DNA of 64,000 nt. Source: Geodermatophilaceae bacterium URHB0062. GTDB lineage: Bacteria; Actinomycetota; Actinomycetes; Mycobacteriales; Geodermatophilaceae. A program made the translations under genes and the position numbers. The stretch is taken from assembly GCA_000620185.1 (NCBI GenBank), contig JHVO01000009.1, positions 1 to 64,000 of the forward strand, in the 5' to 3' direction. This document shows positions 8,057-17,795 of the stretch, in pieces (positions within the stretch are counted from its first letter, which is position 1; each line of letters begins with the position of its first letter). The notes beneath the pieces are model-generated. The model saw only the letters and a list, made by a program, of their open reading frames with translations. It ran no database searches and had not been told where the DNA came from.

Positions 8057-8685
8057 CCCGCCCCACCGCCACCGCCGTCCCCCTGCATCCCGTGCTCGCC
8101 GCCCGGTGGAGCACGCGGGCCTACGACCCGGAGGCGGAGTTGTCCGACGCCGCCCTCCTGGCGCTGCTGGAGGCGGCGCGGTGGGCGCCGAGCCGGTCGA
8201 ACAGCCAGCCGGCGCGGTTCCTCGTCGGCCGGCGCGGGGACGCTACCTTCACGGCCCTGCTCGACGCGCTGAAGCCGCGCAACCGGCAGTGGGCGCAGCA
8301 CGCGGCGGCGTTGCTCGCCGGTCTGGCACCGCTGCGGGACGACGGCGGCGAGCCGGCCACCCACGCGTCCTACGACCTCGGGCAGGCCGTGGCGCACCTG
8401 TCGGTGCAGGCCACCGCACTCGGCCTCTCCGTCCGTCAGATGTCGGGATTCTCCCCCGACGTCCTCCGGCAGGCCTTCGCGGTTCCCGACGACCACGAGG
8501 CCTACGTCGTCGTCGCCGTGGGCCGGCACGGCGATCCCGTCACCCTGGCCGAGGAGGTGCGCGCCAAGGAGGCGGCGCCGCGGGCCCGGCGGCTGCTGGC
8601 GGAGACGGTGTTCGCGAGCGCATGGGGCAGCCCCCTGCCGGCGGCGCGGCCTCGGCAGCGCGACGCGTCTCCCCCGTCGGGGTGA
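8053..8685 (+). CDS. Nitroreductase-family FMN oxidoreductase
   Basis: GTG 8053 overlaps the ferredoxin stop; 210 residues. The N-terminal RWSTRAYDPEAELSD and the segment LLEAARWAPSRSNSQPARFL carry the FMN phosphate-binding Arg and Ser residues typical of nitroreductases. GLSVRQMSGFSPDVLRQAF lies in the C-terminal half. It closes the sulfur operon and could supply reduced flavin or reduce a by-product. The substrate cannot be read from the sequence. Confidence 0.88.
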   Translation: MTRPTATAVPLHPVLAARWSTRAYDPEAELSDAALLALLEAARWAPSRSNSQPARFLVGRRGDATFTALLDALKPRNRQWAQHAAALLAGLAPLRDDGGEPATHASYDLGQAVAHLSVQATALGLSVRQMSGFSPDVLRQAFAVPDDHEAYVVVAVGRHGDPVTLAEEVRAKEAAPRARRLLAETVFASAWGSPLPAARPRQRDASPPSG

Positions 8686-8737
8686 GGCGGGGCTCGGTCG
8701 GGTTCGGGCAGCCGGACGGCCCGCCGAATTCCCCTGC

Positions 8738-8986
8738 ATGAGCAGCTCTGCGTCCCCGGCCGCCTGGCTTCCCGTCGCGTTCCCCCGCACGACCGTCGCC
8801 GCCCCCGCGAGCCCGCGGCACCTGGCCCGCGGCACGGAAGCCGAACACGAGGCGGTGTTCGCCGCCCTGGCGGAGCACGACGACACTCCGCGCGGCAGGC
8901 ACGCCGAGCCGGCGTGGAGCCGGGAACTCTTCGATCCCCGCCGGGACGGCGACGCGCTGGCCTGGCTGGGCTTCAGCGACGACTGA
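8738..8986 (+). CDS. Small hypothetical protein
   Basis: An 82-residue frame downstream of the sulfur operon, ending four bases from the convergent rdgB gene. It reads like real protein, with acidic and tryptophan-containing segments (HAEPAWSRELFDPRRDGD) and a C-terminus LAWLGFSDD, but no recognised domain. ATG 8738 lacks a clear ribosome site. No membrane segment or signal peptide is evident. It could be a tail gene of the sulfur operon. Confidence 0.45.
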   Translation: MSSSASPAAWLPVAFPRTTVAAPASPRHLARGTEAEHEAVFAALAEHDDTPRGRHAEPAWSRELFDPRRDGDALAWLGFSDD

Positions 8987-8989
8987 TCG

Positions 8990-9601
8990 TCAGCGCGCCC
9001 GCAGCGTCTCGGCGATCACGGGCACGAGGGCGGCGAGCGCCTGGCCGCGGTGACTCCGCGCGTCCTTCTCCTCGGGCTCGAGCTCCGCGGACGTGAGCGA
9101 CAGGCCCTCGGGCACGAACACCGGGTCGTAGCCGAACCCGTTGCTCCCCCGCTTCTCCCGGATCACGGTCCCGCGCCACTGGCGCTCGAGCACCCGCTCG
9201 GTGCCGTCGGGGGTCACGAGGGCGGCGGCGCACACGAACGCCGCACCCCGTCGCTCGTCAGGGACGTCGGCGAGCTGACCCAGGAGCAGTGCGGTGTTGG
9301 CGTCGTCGTCGCCGTGGCGACCGGACCACCGCGCGGACAGGACCCCAGGCATCCCGTTGAGCGCGTCGACCGTCAGCCCCGAGTCGTCGGCGACCGCGGG
9401 CAGGCCCGTGTAGCGGACCGCCTCCCGCGCCTTGAGCAGGGCGTTCTGCCCGAAGGTGGCACCCGTCTCGGGCGCCTCGGGATAGTCGTCGACGTCCTCG
9501 AGGCCGACGACCTCGACGCCCGGGACGGCGGACTCCAGCAGCCGCCGCAGTTCGGCCAGCTTGCCTGCGTTCCGGGTGGCGAGCAGCAGCCGGGTGCTCA
9601 A
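8990..9601 (-). CDS. rdgB: Non-canonical purine NTP pyrophosphatase (RdgB/HAM1)
   Basis: Starts at TTG 9601 with GGAG seven bases upstream; 203 residues, normal length. Family motifs are present: LLATRNAGKLAELRRLL at the N-terminus (NTP-binding), the T-GATFGQNALLKAREA helix, ADDSGLTVDALNG with the metal-binding Asp pair, and SNGFGYDPVF in the base pocket. It hydrolyses dITP, ITP and XTP to monophosphates and so keeps deaminated purines out of DNA and RNA. It lies 37 bases after rph, the same pair as Rv1340-Rv1341. Confidence 0.96.
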   Translation of the reverse strand: MSTRLLLATRNAGKLAELRRLLESAVPGVEVVGLEDVDDYPEAPETGATFGQNALLKAREAVRYTGLPAVADDSGLTVDALNGMPGVLSARWSGRHGDDDANTALLLGQLADVPDERRGAAFVCAAALVTPDGTERVLERQWRGTVIREKRGSNGFGYDPVFVPEGLSLTSAELEPEEKDARSHRGQALAALVPVIAETLRAR

Positions 9602-9638
9602 CGCTGCTCCGCAGGGGAACCTGCGGCCTCCGGCCCGT

Positions 9639-10361
9639 TCATCGGGCCAGGGCGTCGGTCTGCAGCCGGGTCAGCTCCGCACAGCCCTGGACGGCGAGGT
9701 CGAGCAGCGAGTCGAGGGTCTTCCGGTCGAAGACGGCTCCCTCGGCCGTGCCCTGCACCTCGACGAAGCTGCCGTCACCGGTGCAGACGACGTTCATGTC
9801 CGTGCCTGCGCGGACGTCCTCCTCGTAGGCGAGGTCGAGCCGGGGCTCCCCGTGGATGACGCCGACGCTCACCGCCGCCACGGACTGCGCGATCGCCGTG
9901 GGCTTGGCCAGCTTCTTGCGCTCGCCCAGCCAGGAGACGGCGTCGGCGAGGGCGACGTAGGCGCCGGTGATGGCCGCGGTGCGCGTGCCGCCGTCGGCCT
10001 GGAGCACGTCGCAGTCGATGGCGATGCTGTTCTCACCGAGCGCCCCGAGGTCGATCGAGGCGCGCAGCGACCGGCCGATCAGCCGGCTGATCTCGTGCGT
10101 GCGCCCGCCGATGCGGCCCTTCACCGACTCGCGGTCGCTGCGCGTGTGCGTGGCCCGCGGGAGCATCGCGTACTCGGCGGTCACCCACCCCAGACCGGAG
10201 CCCTTGCGCCAGCGCGGCACTCCCTCGGTGACGCTGGCCGCGCAGAGCACGCGGGTGCGGCCGAACTCGACCAGCACCGACCCCTCGGCGTGGTCGAGCC
10301 AGTTGCGGGTGATGGTCACCGGACGGAGCTGATCGGCCGCGCGGCCGTCGGGGCGATGCAC
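9639..10361 (-). CDS. rph: Ribonuclease PH
   Basis: 240 residues from GTG 10361. The sequence closely follows actinobacterial RNase PH: ELRPV-type start, [58 protein letters not shown] and [25 protein letters not shown], which carry the phosphate-binding Arg and active-site residues. It trims tRNA 3' ends phosphorolytically as a hexameric ring. It is transcribed ahead of rdgB and divergently from yjbQ. Confidence 0.97.
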   Translation of the reverse strand: MHRPDGRAADQLRPVTITRNWLDHAEGSVLVEFGRTRVLCAASVTEGVPRWRKGSGLGWVTAEYAMLPRATHTRSDRESVKGRIGGRTHEISRLIGRSLRASIDLGALGENSIAIDCDVLQADGGTRTAAITGAYVALADAVSWLGERKKLAKPTAIAQSVAAVSVGVIHGEPRLDLAYEEDVRAGTDMNVVCTGDGSFVEVQGTAEGAVFDRKTLDSLLDLAVQGCAELTRLQTDALAR

Positions 10362-10417
10362 AGGGCGACCCTACGGCCCTCGCTCGGGGCCGGGCGGAAC
10401 AGGCTTAGATCCTCCCC

Positions 10418-10822
10418 ATGCGATCCGAGCTGCGCTCCGTGCGCACGGGCGGCGTGCCCGTGGTGGTGGACCTGACCGACGACTGCGCGGACTTCGTGCG
10501 CTCCGAGGGCGACGGACTGCTGCACATCTTCGTGCCGCATGCCACCGCGGGGATCGCCCTGATCGAGACGGGTGCGGGCAGCGACGACGACCTGCTGGCC
10601 CAGCTGGACGAGCTTCTTCCGCGCGACGACCGGTGGCGCCACCGGCACGGCTCGCCGGGCCACGGCCGCGACCACGTGCTGCCGGCCTTCGTGCCGCCGC
10701 ACGCGACCGTGCCCGTGCTGGAGGGCCGCATGCAGCTGGGCACCTGGCAGCGGGTCTGCCTGGTCGACACCAACACCGACAACCACCAGCGGCACGTGCG
10801 CTTCTCCTTCCTCGCGGGCTGA
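10418..10822 (+). CDS. yjbQ: YjbQ/UPF0047 family protein
   Basis: 134 residues, the usual length. Conserved patches are FVPHATAGIALIETGAGSDDDLL, HRHGSPGHGRDHVLPAFV, which carries the His cluster, and GRMQLGTWQRVCLVDTNTDN. Homologues have weak thiamine-phosphate synthase activity and can complement thiE mutants, but the physiological role is unsettled. It is divergent from rph and upstream of bcp with about a 100-base gap. Confidence 0.9.
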   Translation: MRSELRSVRTGGVPVVVDLTDDCADFVRSEGDGLLHIFVPHATAGIALIETGAGSDDDLLAQLDELLPRDDRWRHRHGSPGHGRDHVLPAFVPPHATVPVLEGRMQLGTWQRVCLVDTNTDNHQRHVRFSFLAG

Positions 10823-10919
10823 CAGCTCCACCCGCCCGACGACCGGTCCCCTGCCAGCAGCTCCACCCGAACCCGGACCCGCTGCCGATCCGTCGGCGGG
10901 GCACGGCAGGATGCGGGGC

Positions 10920-11408
10920 ATGACCGCGACCGACGCCTCACCCGTCCGCCTGTCCGCCGGCGACCCGGCGCCGGACTTCACGCTGCCCGACGCCGACGGC
11001 AACCCGGTGTCACTCGCCGACCACCGCGGCCGGCGCGTGATCGTCTACTGCTACCCCGCGGCGCTCACCCCCGGCTGCACCACGCAGGCCGTCGACTTCA
11101 CCGCCGCCGCGGGCGAGCTCGCCCAGGCCGGCCTCGACATCATCGGGATCTCCCCGGACGAGCCGGAGAAGCTGATGCGCTTCCGCGAGAAGGAGCAGCT
11201 CGGCATCACGCTCGTCTCAGACCCGGAGAAGATGGTGCTGCGGGCCTACGGCGCCTACGGGCCGAAGAAGCTGTACGGCAAGGAGGTCGTCGGCGTGATC
11301 CGGTCGACCTTCATCGTCGACGCCGAGGGCCGCATCGAGAAGGCCGCCTACAACGTCAAGGCGACCGGGCACGTCGCCAAGCTGCGCCGCGACCTCGGCC
11401 TGGGCTGA
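10920..11408 (+). CDS. bcp: Thiol peroxidase, BCP/PrxQ-type peroxiredoxin
   Basis: ATG 10920 is preferred, with AGG about eight bases upstream; ATG 10911 in the same frame is possible. The thioredoxin-fold PrxQ domain fills the 162 residues: GDPAPDFTLPDADG, VIVYCYPAALTPGCTT with peroxidatic Cys53, and IRSTFIVDAEGRI. E. coli-type BCP has a resolving Cys five residues later; here that position is Val58, so the enzyme should act as a 1-Cys form resolved by an external thiol such as mycothiol, mycoredoxin or thioredoxin. It reduces hydroperoxides in the cytosol. Confidence 0.93.
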   Translation: MTATDASPVRLSAGDPAPDFTLPDADGNPVSLADHRGRRVIVYCYPAALTPGCTTQAVDFTAAAGELAQAGLDIIGISPDEPEKLMRFREKEQLGITLVSDPEKMVLRAYGAYGPKKLYGKEVVGVIRSTFIVDAEGRIEKAAYNVKATGHVAKLRRDLGLG

Positions 11409-11420
11409 CCCCGGGCGGGA

Positions 11421-11906
11421 TCACGCCCGCCACGTGCCGGGCCGCGGCTGGCACCCCGGGTCGCAGGCATAACCCGGATCCCACGGGAAGATGCCGCCGT
11501 CCAGCGCCCAGGTGAGCTGGTAGGCCGGCACCGAGAACTCGTCGGGACGCCGGTAGAAGCGGTTGGCCGAGAACAGCACGTCCGCCGGGTTGGGCAGGAG
11601 CTCGACGGTGATCACCGGGGTGCCGTCGTCGTCGCACAGCACCTCGCCCGGCAGGAGGTCGCGGTCGTCGAGCACCATGCCGCCGACCTTGTTGAGCACA
11701 CCGCACGCGTCCTCGTAGCCCAGCCCCACGACGACGAGCTCCGGGTGCCCCAGCCCGAACAGCCCGACCGTGTACGCGAACGGCGGCTCGTCCGATTCCT
11801 CCCCTCGCCCGACGTACTGCACGGCCCACCGGTGGCTGCGGATGGTCCGGGCGAGACGGGCGTCCTCCTGGTCGAGCCAGGCGATGGTGTGCGGGTCCTG
11901 CGTCAT
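11421..11906 (-). CDS. DUF4262 domain protein
   Basis: 161 residues from ATG 11906, beginning MTQDPHTIAWLDQEDARLAR. The core FAYTVGLFGLGHPELVVVGL is the DUF4262 signature, followed by NPADVLFSANRFYRR and a C-terminal Trp/Cys-rich segment (WALDGGIFPWDPGYACDPGC). Function of the family is unknown. The frame stays open far upstream, but that part runs opposite the DinB gene in another frame and is not coding. Convergent with bcp. Confidence 0.85.
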   Translation of the reverse strand: MTQDPHTIAWLDQEDARLARTIRSHRWAVQYVGRGEESDEPPFAYTVGLFGLGHPELVVVGLGYEDACGVLNKVGGMVLDDRDLLPGEVLCDDDGTPVITVELLPNPADVLFSANRFYRRPDEFSVPAYQLTWALDGGIFPWDPGYACDPGCQPRPGTWRA

Positions 11907-11992
11907 GCCGACAGCCTGCGGGGCGGCACCGACAGAACCGAGGCCGTCGCGGAGGTTGTGGACAGCGGCCCGGCCTGGGGACGACGTCCTGC

Positions 11993-12570
11993 TCAGGCGC
12001 TCCGGCGAACCCCGATGGGACGCCAGCCCGCCGGTGGGTCCTCCCCCACCCGGCCGTCCACGGCCTCGCGCAGCAGGTCGGCGTGCCCCGTGTGCCGGCC
12101 GTACTCCTCGATCAGGTCGCAGACGAGCCGGCGCAGGCTGGCGTGCCGGCCCTCGCCGTCCGAGACGTGGACCAGCTGGTCGAGTCCGCCGTCCGCCACG
12201 GCCGCGTCGAGCCTCGCGCGCGACCGCTCGACGGCACCGTCCCACAGCGCGTAGAGATCCTCGGGACGGTCGTCGGCGGCGGAGGTGAACGGCCAGTCGG
12301 GGTGCGCGTCCCAGTCGACGCTCTGCCACGGCTCGCCGGGCGCTCCTCCGGCCAGCTTGACGGTGAACATGTGGTCCTCGACGAACGCCAGATGCTTGAG
12401 CAGGGCGCCGAGGGTGAGGGACGAGGCGCCGATCGTGGTCCCCAGCCCGGTCGCGTCGAGGTCGTCGGCCTTCCACCGGAACGTCGTGCGCAGACGGTCG
12501 AGTGCGCCCACGAGGTGCTCGAGGTCGGTGCCCGCCAGGGGCGGTTCCCACGGGAAGTCGCTGCTCTCAT
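11993..12570 (-). CDS. DinB/DUF664 family protein with 2-bp insertion at start
   Basis: The domain reads without interruption from FPWEPPLAG through LLKHLAFVEDHMFTVKL and LVCDLIEEYGRHTGHADLLREA, the DUF664 subgroup of mycothiol-dependent DinB-like four-helix proteins. The metal-binding His residues are visible (KHLAFVEDH and GRHTGHAD). The only plausible start, ATG 12570, is two bases out of frame: the sequence is ATGAGAGCAGCGAC where ATGAGCAGCGAC would give MSSDFPWEPP. Either an AG duplication has disabled the start, an unusual codon is used, or the base calls are wrong. About 190 residues. Confidence 0.75.
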
Positions 12571-12593
12571 CGGGGGAACCTAGGGCGCGGGGC

Positions 12594-13553
12594 TCACTCC
12601 GCGGCGGCGTCCCGCTCCGCCCGCTTCCGGCGTTTGCCCTCGTGCATGGCCTGGACCCGCGCGACGGGGATCGTGTGCCCCTCGGCCACCACCTCGGCGG
12701 GCAGCTGCTGCGGTTCCGGCATCGCCTCGGCCCACGGATCGCGGTCGCCCAGCAGCCCGGCCGCCGTCGACACGGTGAAGTCGCCGGGCCGGACGTCGTC
12801 CAGCTCGTCCCAGCCCACCGGGAAGGACACCGGCAGGCCCGGTCGGATCCGCGGGCTGTACGCGGCGACGATCGTCGCCTGACCCGACCGCGTGGAGTCG
12901 ACGAACACCCGTCCGCCGCGGTCCTGCAGGAGGTAGGCGGTGGTGGCCAACTCGGGGTCCAGACGCTCGGTGCGGGCGGCCAGCGCACGGGTGGCGGCCG
13001 CGACGTCCTCGAACGGCGATCCCGTCACGGGAACGACCACGTGCACCCCCTTCGAGCCGCTCGTCTTGATCGCCCCGGCGAGGCCGGCGTCGTCCAGCGC
13101 CCGCCGGACGAGCCGTGCGGCGCGGACCACGACGGCGAAGTCGGCCCCCTCGGGCGGGTCGAGGTCGAGCACCAGGCCGGTGGGCTCGGGCTCGCCGACC
13201 CGGAAGAACGGCACGTGCAGCTCGACCGCGCGCTGGTTGGCCAGCCACAGCAGCGTGCGCCGGTCGTCGACGAGCACCTGGTGGATCTCGCGGTGGGAGC
13301 CCTCCGACCACATGGGCGCGGTGCGCACCCAGTCGGGAGCGCCCTTGGAGACGTTCCGCTGCATGAACGGCGCCTGTCCGGGCCGCACCCGCTTCACCGA
13401 CAGCGGCCGTCCGGCCAACAGCGGGACGATCCGGTCGGTCACCGCGTCGAAGTGGTCGACCAACTGCCGCTTGGTCACCTCGAGCCCGTCCCCGAGCGGC
13501 GAGTCCAGGCTGCTCAGTGCGACGCCGTCGCGCTCCTCCTCCACGCCGCTCAC
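12594..13553 (-). CDS. LigD-type primase-polymerase (PolD domain) protein
   Basis: GTG 13553 with GAGAGG seven bases upstream; a TTG at 13580 is less likely. The 319-residue product is a stand-alone archaeo-eukaryotic primase-type polymerase as found in LigD: RVRPGQAPFMQRN, VLDLDPPEG with the two catalytic aspartates near residue 140, SGSKGVHVVVPV, and VDSTRSGQATIVAAYSPR. There is no ligase or nuclease domain, so it resembles mycobacterial PolD1/PolD2. It adds ribonucleotides or fills gaps during end joining and base-excision repair. Next to a DinB-like gene, but no ku is in the window. Confidence 0.92.
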   Translation of the reverse strand: MSGVEEERDGVALSSLDSPLGDGLEVTKRQLVDHFDAVTDRIVPLLAGRPLSVKRVRPGQAPFMQRNVSKGAPDWVRTAPMWSEGSHREIHQVLVDDRRTLLWLANQRAVELHVPFFRVGEPEPTGLVLDLDPPEGADFAVVVRAARLVRRALDDAGLAGAIKTSGSKGVHVVVPVTGSPFEDVAAATRALAARTERLDPELATTAYLLQDRGGRVFVDSTRSGQATIVAAYSPRIRPGLPVSFPVGWDELDDVRPGDFTVSTAAGLLGDRDPWAEAMPEPQQLPAEVVAEGHTIPVARVQAMHEGKRRKRAERDAAAE

Positions 13554-13641
13554 CGTGCCGCCTCTCAACCGGACCGGCAAACCGGCCCTCCTGCAGGGGC
13601 CCGCCGCGAGCTTGCGAGGGGTGGGGGGCAGGAGTGTCCTG

Positions 13642-14382
13642 TCAGACGTCGTAGGTGGCGCCCGCGCGCACGAGCTCGGTCTCGGGGAAGACGGCGCTGG
13701 CGGTGAACAACTGCCCGATCTCGTCGACCCAGGCCGGCACGTGGGTGAGCAGCAGGCGGCCCACCCCGGCGGCCGCCGCGTGCTCGCCCGCCTCGCGGCC
13801 GGTCAGGTGCAGCCCCGTCGGCAGCCCCGGCCCCGGCGGGTGCGCGGCCTCGGCCAGCAGGACGTCGGCCCCGCGCGCGAGCTCCACGACCCGCTCGGAC
13901 GGGCCGGTGTCGCCGGTGTAGACCAGCGATCGGCCCCCGACGGTCAGCCGGACGGCGTGGCACTCCACGGGGTGCGCCGTCCGCGCCGTGCGCACCTCGA
14001 ACGGACCGATCGTCGACGTCCCGACCGTGACGTCGGCGAAGTCGAACACGTCGGTGAGGTCGGCGTCGGCGCCGTCGTAGGCCAGCGCGAGCCGGCGCTC
14101 GGCCCCCGCCGGTGCGTAGAGCGGCACGCGTTTGCCCGACGACCGGCCGGAGTAGCGGTGCCACACGACGAACGGCGCCACGTCGAGGCAGTGGTCGGCG
14201 TGCAGGTGCGAGAGGAACACCGCGTCGACGGTCTCCGGGTCGGCGTGGGCCAGCAGCGAGCCGAACGCGCCGTTGCCGAGGTCGAGCAGCAACCGGAAGC
14301 CGTCGTGCTCGACGAGGTAGCAGGACGCCGCCGAGGCGGGGCCCGGGCCGCTGCCGGAGCAACCGATCACGGTCAGCTTCAC
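13642..14382 (-). CDS. MBL-fold hydrolase, Rv1339-like cAMP phosphodiesterase
   Basis: GTG 14382 overlaps the murI stop as GTGA; 246 residues. [14 protein letters not shown] opens the fold; SHLHADHC is the HxHxDH metal motif, and VYTGDTGP and HLTGREAG supply further metal ligands. The position directly after murI and before rph matches Rv1339, which has been reported as an atypical class II cAMP phosphodiesterase in mycobacteria. That role is inferred by family and synteny. Confidence 0.9.
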   Translation of the reverse strand: MKLTVIGCSGSGPGPASAASCYLVEHDGFRLLLDLGNGAFGSLLAHADPETVDAVFLSHLHADHCLDVAPFVVWHRYSGRSSGKRVPLYAPAGAERRLALAYDGADADLTDVFDFADVTVGTSTIGPFEVRTARTAHPVECHAVRLTVGGRSLVYTGDTGPSERVVELARGADVLLAEAAHPPGPGLPTGLHLTGREAGEHAAAAGVGRLLLTHVPAWVDEIGQLFTASAVFPETELVRAGATYDV

Positions 14383-15215
14383 GCGGCCCCCACCGAGTCG
14401 GCGCGCAGCACCGCGCCGATCTCCGGGCCGAGGAAGCGCCGTCCGAGGCGGGCGAAGGGCTCGGGGTCGCCGGTCGCGAGGAACTGGTGGACCGGCCCCG
14501 GCGCGTCCTCGTCGCGCAGCAGGTCGGTCTGCGTGAGCACCCGGTACACGTCCTTGGCGGTCTCCTCCGCACTGGAGACGAGGGAGACGGCGTCGCCCAT
14601 CACCAGGCTGATGACGCCGGTGAGCATCGGGTAGTGCGTGCACCCGAGGACGACGGTGTCGACACCGGCGACGAGCAGCGGATCGAGGTAGGACTGCGCG
14701 AGCCCCACCAGCTGCCGGCCGGAGGTGACGCCGCGCTCGACGAAGTCGACGAAGCTGGGGCAGGCGGCGCTGGTGACCGAGATGTGCGGTGCAGCGGCGA
14801 ACGCGTCCTCGTACGAGCCGCTGGTGACCGTGGCCTGGGTGCCGATGACGCCGACCCGGCCGTTGCGGGTGGCCGCCGTCGCCCGGCGCACTGCCGGGAG
14901 GATCACCTCGACCACCGGGACGTCGTACCGCTCCCGCGCGTCCCGCAGCGAGGCGGCGCTGGCCGAGTTGCAGGCGACGACCAGCATCTTCACCCCGCCG
15001 GCGACCAGGTCGTCCATCACGGCGAGGGAGTGCTTGCGCACCTCGGCGATCGGCAGCGGCCCGTAGGGACCGTTGGCGGTGTCGCCGATGTAGCGGATCG
15101 CCTCGTTCGGCAATTGGTCGAGCACCGCCCGGGCGACGGTCAGCCCGCCCACGCCCGAGTCGAAGATGCCGATCGGCGCGTCTGCCCCGCGCGGGCGGTT
15201 CGTCGTCGTCCCCAT
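14379..15215 (-). CDS. murI: Glutamate racemase
   Basis: 278 residues from ATG 15215 ([21 protein letters not shown]); upstream frame to 15308 is not family sequence. The two catalytic cysteines are in VVACNSASA and VLGCTHYP, and the N-terminal [13 protein letters not shown] binds substrate. It makes D-glutamate for peptidoglycan. The next gene's start overlaps its stop, so the two are co-translated. Confidence 0.97.
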   Translation of the reverse strand: MGTTTNRPRGADAPIGIFDSGVGGLTVARAVLDQLPNEAIRYIGDTANGPYGPLPIAEVRKHSLAVMDDLVAGGVKMLVVACNSASAASLRDARERYDVPVVEVILPAVRRATAATRNGRVGVIGTQATVTSGSYEDAFAAAPHISVTSAACPSFVDFVERGVTSGRQLVGLAQSYLDPLLVAGVDTVVLGCTHYPMLTGVISLVMGDAVSLVSSAEETAKDVYRVLTQTDLLRDEDAPGPVHQFLATGDPEPFARLGRRFLGPEIGAVLRADSVGAA

Positions 15216-15306
15216 GTCGCGCGCCAGGCTAGCCGCCGGGTACGACACGACGCAGAACGGGCGAGTTCCGCGCGCCGTCGGCTGGGTTCCGCCTGGCCCC
15301 GCCCGC

Positions 15307-15343
15307 ATCGAGGGGCTCCCCTGCCACGGGGGAACCCCTCGAT
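15307..15343 (-). terminator. Hairpin after the 15361-15597 gene
   Basis: ATCGAGGGG and CCCCTCGAT pair perfectly over nine bases, with a further TCCCC/GGGGA inner helix. It sits just beyond the 3' end of the small minus-strand gene and upstream of murI. There is no U-run, as is common for actinobacterial hairpins. Confidence 0.65.
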
Positions 15344-15360
15344 GGTGGGAGCCGGATCGA

Positions 15361-15597
15361 TCAGCCGGAAAGCCGGCTCCGGAGCAGTGCCTTGCCCTGC
15401 TCCGCGCCCTTGCGGCTGTCGGCCTGCGCCTTGCGGAACAGATCCGCTGCCTCGGAGTCCCCGTCGCGCTCCGCGTCCTGGATGTAGGTCTCCAGGCGCA
15501 GCGCGTTGTCCAGACAGGCCTGCGTGTACCAGATGAGGTTGTAGTCCTTGTCCTTCGTGCCGGTGATGTTGCCGGTCTCGGTGCTGGTGGTGGTCAT
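15361..15597 (-). CDS. Small conserved actinobacterial protein
   Basis: 78 residues from ATG 15597, preceded by GAGGAG at good spacing. Sequence is helical and charged: [20 protein letters not shown] followed by [20 protein letters not shown] and [16 protein letters not shown]. Similar short proteins occur in other actinomycetes, but I know no function. No signal or membrane segment. It occupies the place of the rhomboid gene (Rv1337) in the mycobacterial order and is flanked by hairpins on both sides, so it is its own transcript. Confidence 0.82.
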   Translation of the reverse strand: MTTTSTETGNITGTKDKDYNLIWYTQACLDNALRLETYIQDAERDGDSEAADLFRKAQADSRKGAEQGKALLRSRLSG

Positions 15598-15752
15598 TCC
15601 GTACTCCTCGTCCTCACAACCAGGGAACGGTGCGCCGATGCCGTGGGGATCGGGGGCCCGAAACCCCCCGGACACCGACACCCCGAGTGTCGTCCGAACA
15701 CCGTCGTCGGGAAAGTCGCACGCGGGGCGGTCCCGGGGGCCGGAAACGCATT

Positions 15753-15785
15753 GAACGCCCTGTCCCGGGACGGGACAGGGCGTTC
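15753..15785 (-). terminator. Terminator hairpin after cysM
   Basis: GAACGCCCTGTCCC and GGGACAGGGCGTTC form a perfect 14-bp stem with loop GGGAC, 25 bases past the cysM stop. It should end the cysO-cysM transcript. Confidence 0.85.
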
Positions 15786-15809
15786 AGTGTGCGGAGATCA
15801 GGGACAGCC

Positions 15810-17079
<1,270 letters not shown>

Positions 17080-17175
17080 GTCGTTCGGTTCTCCTCGGAG
17101 CTGGGATGTCGTGCCGATGTCACAGGGGACGCCGCGGGGCGGCGAATCGTGCGTCTGAGGCGGCCAACGCCGCAT

Positions 17176-17199
17176 CGCCGTCCGGGATTCCGGACGGCG
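17176..17199 (-). terminator. Hairpin after mec
   Basis: CGCCGTCCGG and CCGGACGGCG form a perfect 10-bp stem with loop GATT, 14 bases beyond the mec stop and before cysO. It would reduce read-through from mec into cysO-cysM, so cysO may have its own promoter in 17080-17175. Confidence 0.75.
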
Positions 17200-17212
17200 A
17201 GGGATCTCACCT

Positions 17213-17689
17213 TCAGTCGTAGACGACGGTGGTGGGCGAGTGGCCGAAGAGATAGGACTCGACGACCTCGACCTCCTCCTCCTCGCGCACCTCGCCGTCG
17301 AGGATCCGGAAGCTGCGGAACTCGACGTCGTCGCCGGCCAGGCCCGTCTGCCGTTCGTGGTGCCGGGTGGACACCAGGACGTAGTGGGCGTTCGGCTCGG
17401 AGGCGTAGCTGATGTCGGTGCGCGAGGGATACGCCTCGGTGGCGGTGTGCGAGTGGTAGATGACCACCGGCTCCTCGCCCCGGTCGTCCATGTCCCGGTA
17501 CAGCTTCAGCAGGTCGCCGGAGTCGAACTCGTAGAACGTGGGCGACCGCGCGGCGTTGAGCATCGGGATGAACCGCTCGGGACGGTCGCTGCCCTCGGGG
17601 CCGGCGACGACGCCACAGGCCTCGTCCGGGTGGTCCTCCCGGGCGTGGGCCACGATGGCGTCGTAGGTCGCGCGGTCGATGCGCAGCAC
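17213..17689 (-). CDS. mec: CysO-cysteine peptidase Mec (JAMM/M67)
   Basis: 158 residues from GTG 17689. The JAMM zinc site is complete: Glu23 in HPDEACGV, His79 and His81 in HSHTATEAYPSRTD, and Asp92. The DEACGVVAG start and the length agree with Rv1334 Mec. It releases cysteine from CysO-Cys and regenerates the Gly-Gly end, and would also remove the coded C-terminal cysteine of the neighbouring CysO. Confidence 0.95.
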   Translation of the reverse strand: MLRIDRATYDAIVAHAREDHPDEACGVVAGPEGSDRPERFIPMLNAARSPTFYEFDSGDLLKLYRDMDDRGEEPVVIYHSHTATEAYPSRTDISYASEPNAHYVLVSTRHHERQTGLAGDDVEFRSFRILDGEVREEEEVEVVESYLFGHSPTTVVYD

Positions 17690-17795
17690 GGCCCAAGTCT
17701 ATGCGGGCGCGCCGGACAGCCCCCTGCGGGGCACCGATCCGGGCAGGCGAGGGGTGAGGGGGCAGGGGGTCCTTGGTCCGATACGGTCCACTGTC

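Noticed and set aside
11421-12551. An apparent 376-residue fusion joining DUF4262 to an N-terminal extension
   Set aside because: The extension is another frame of the DinB gene; the true start with MTQDPH is at 11906.
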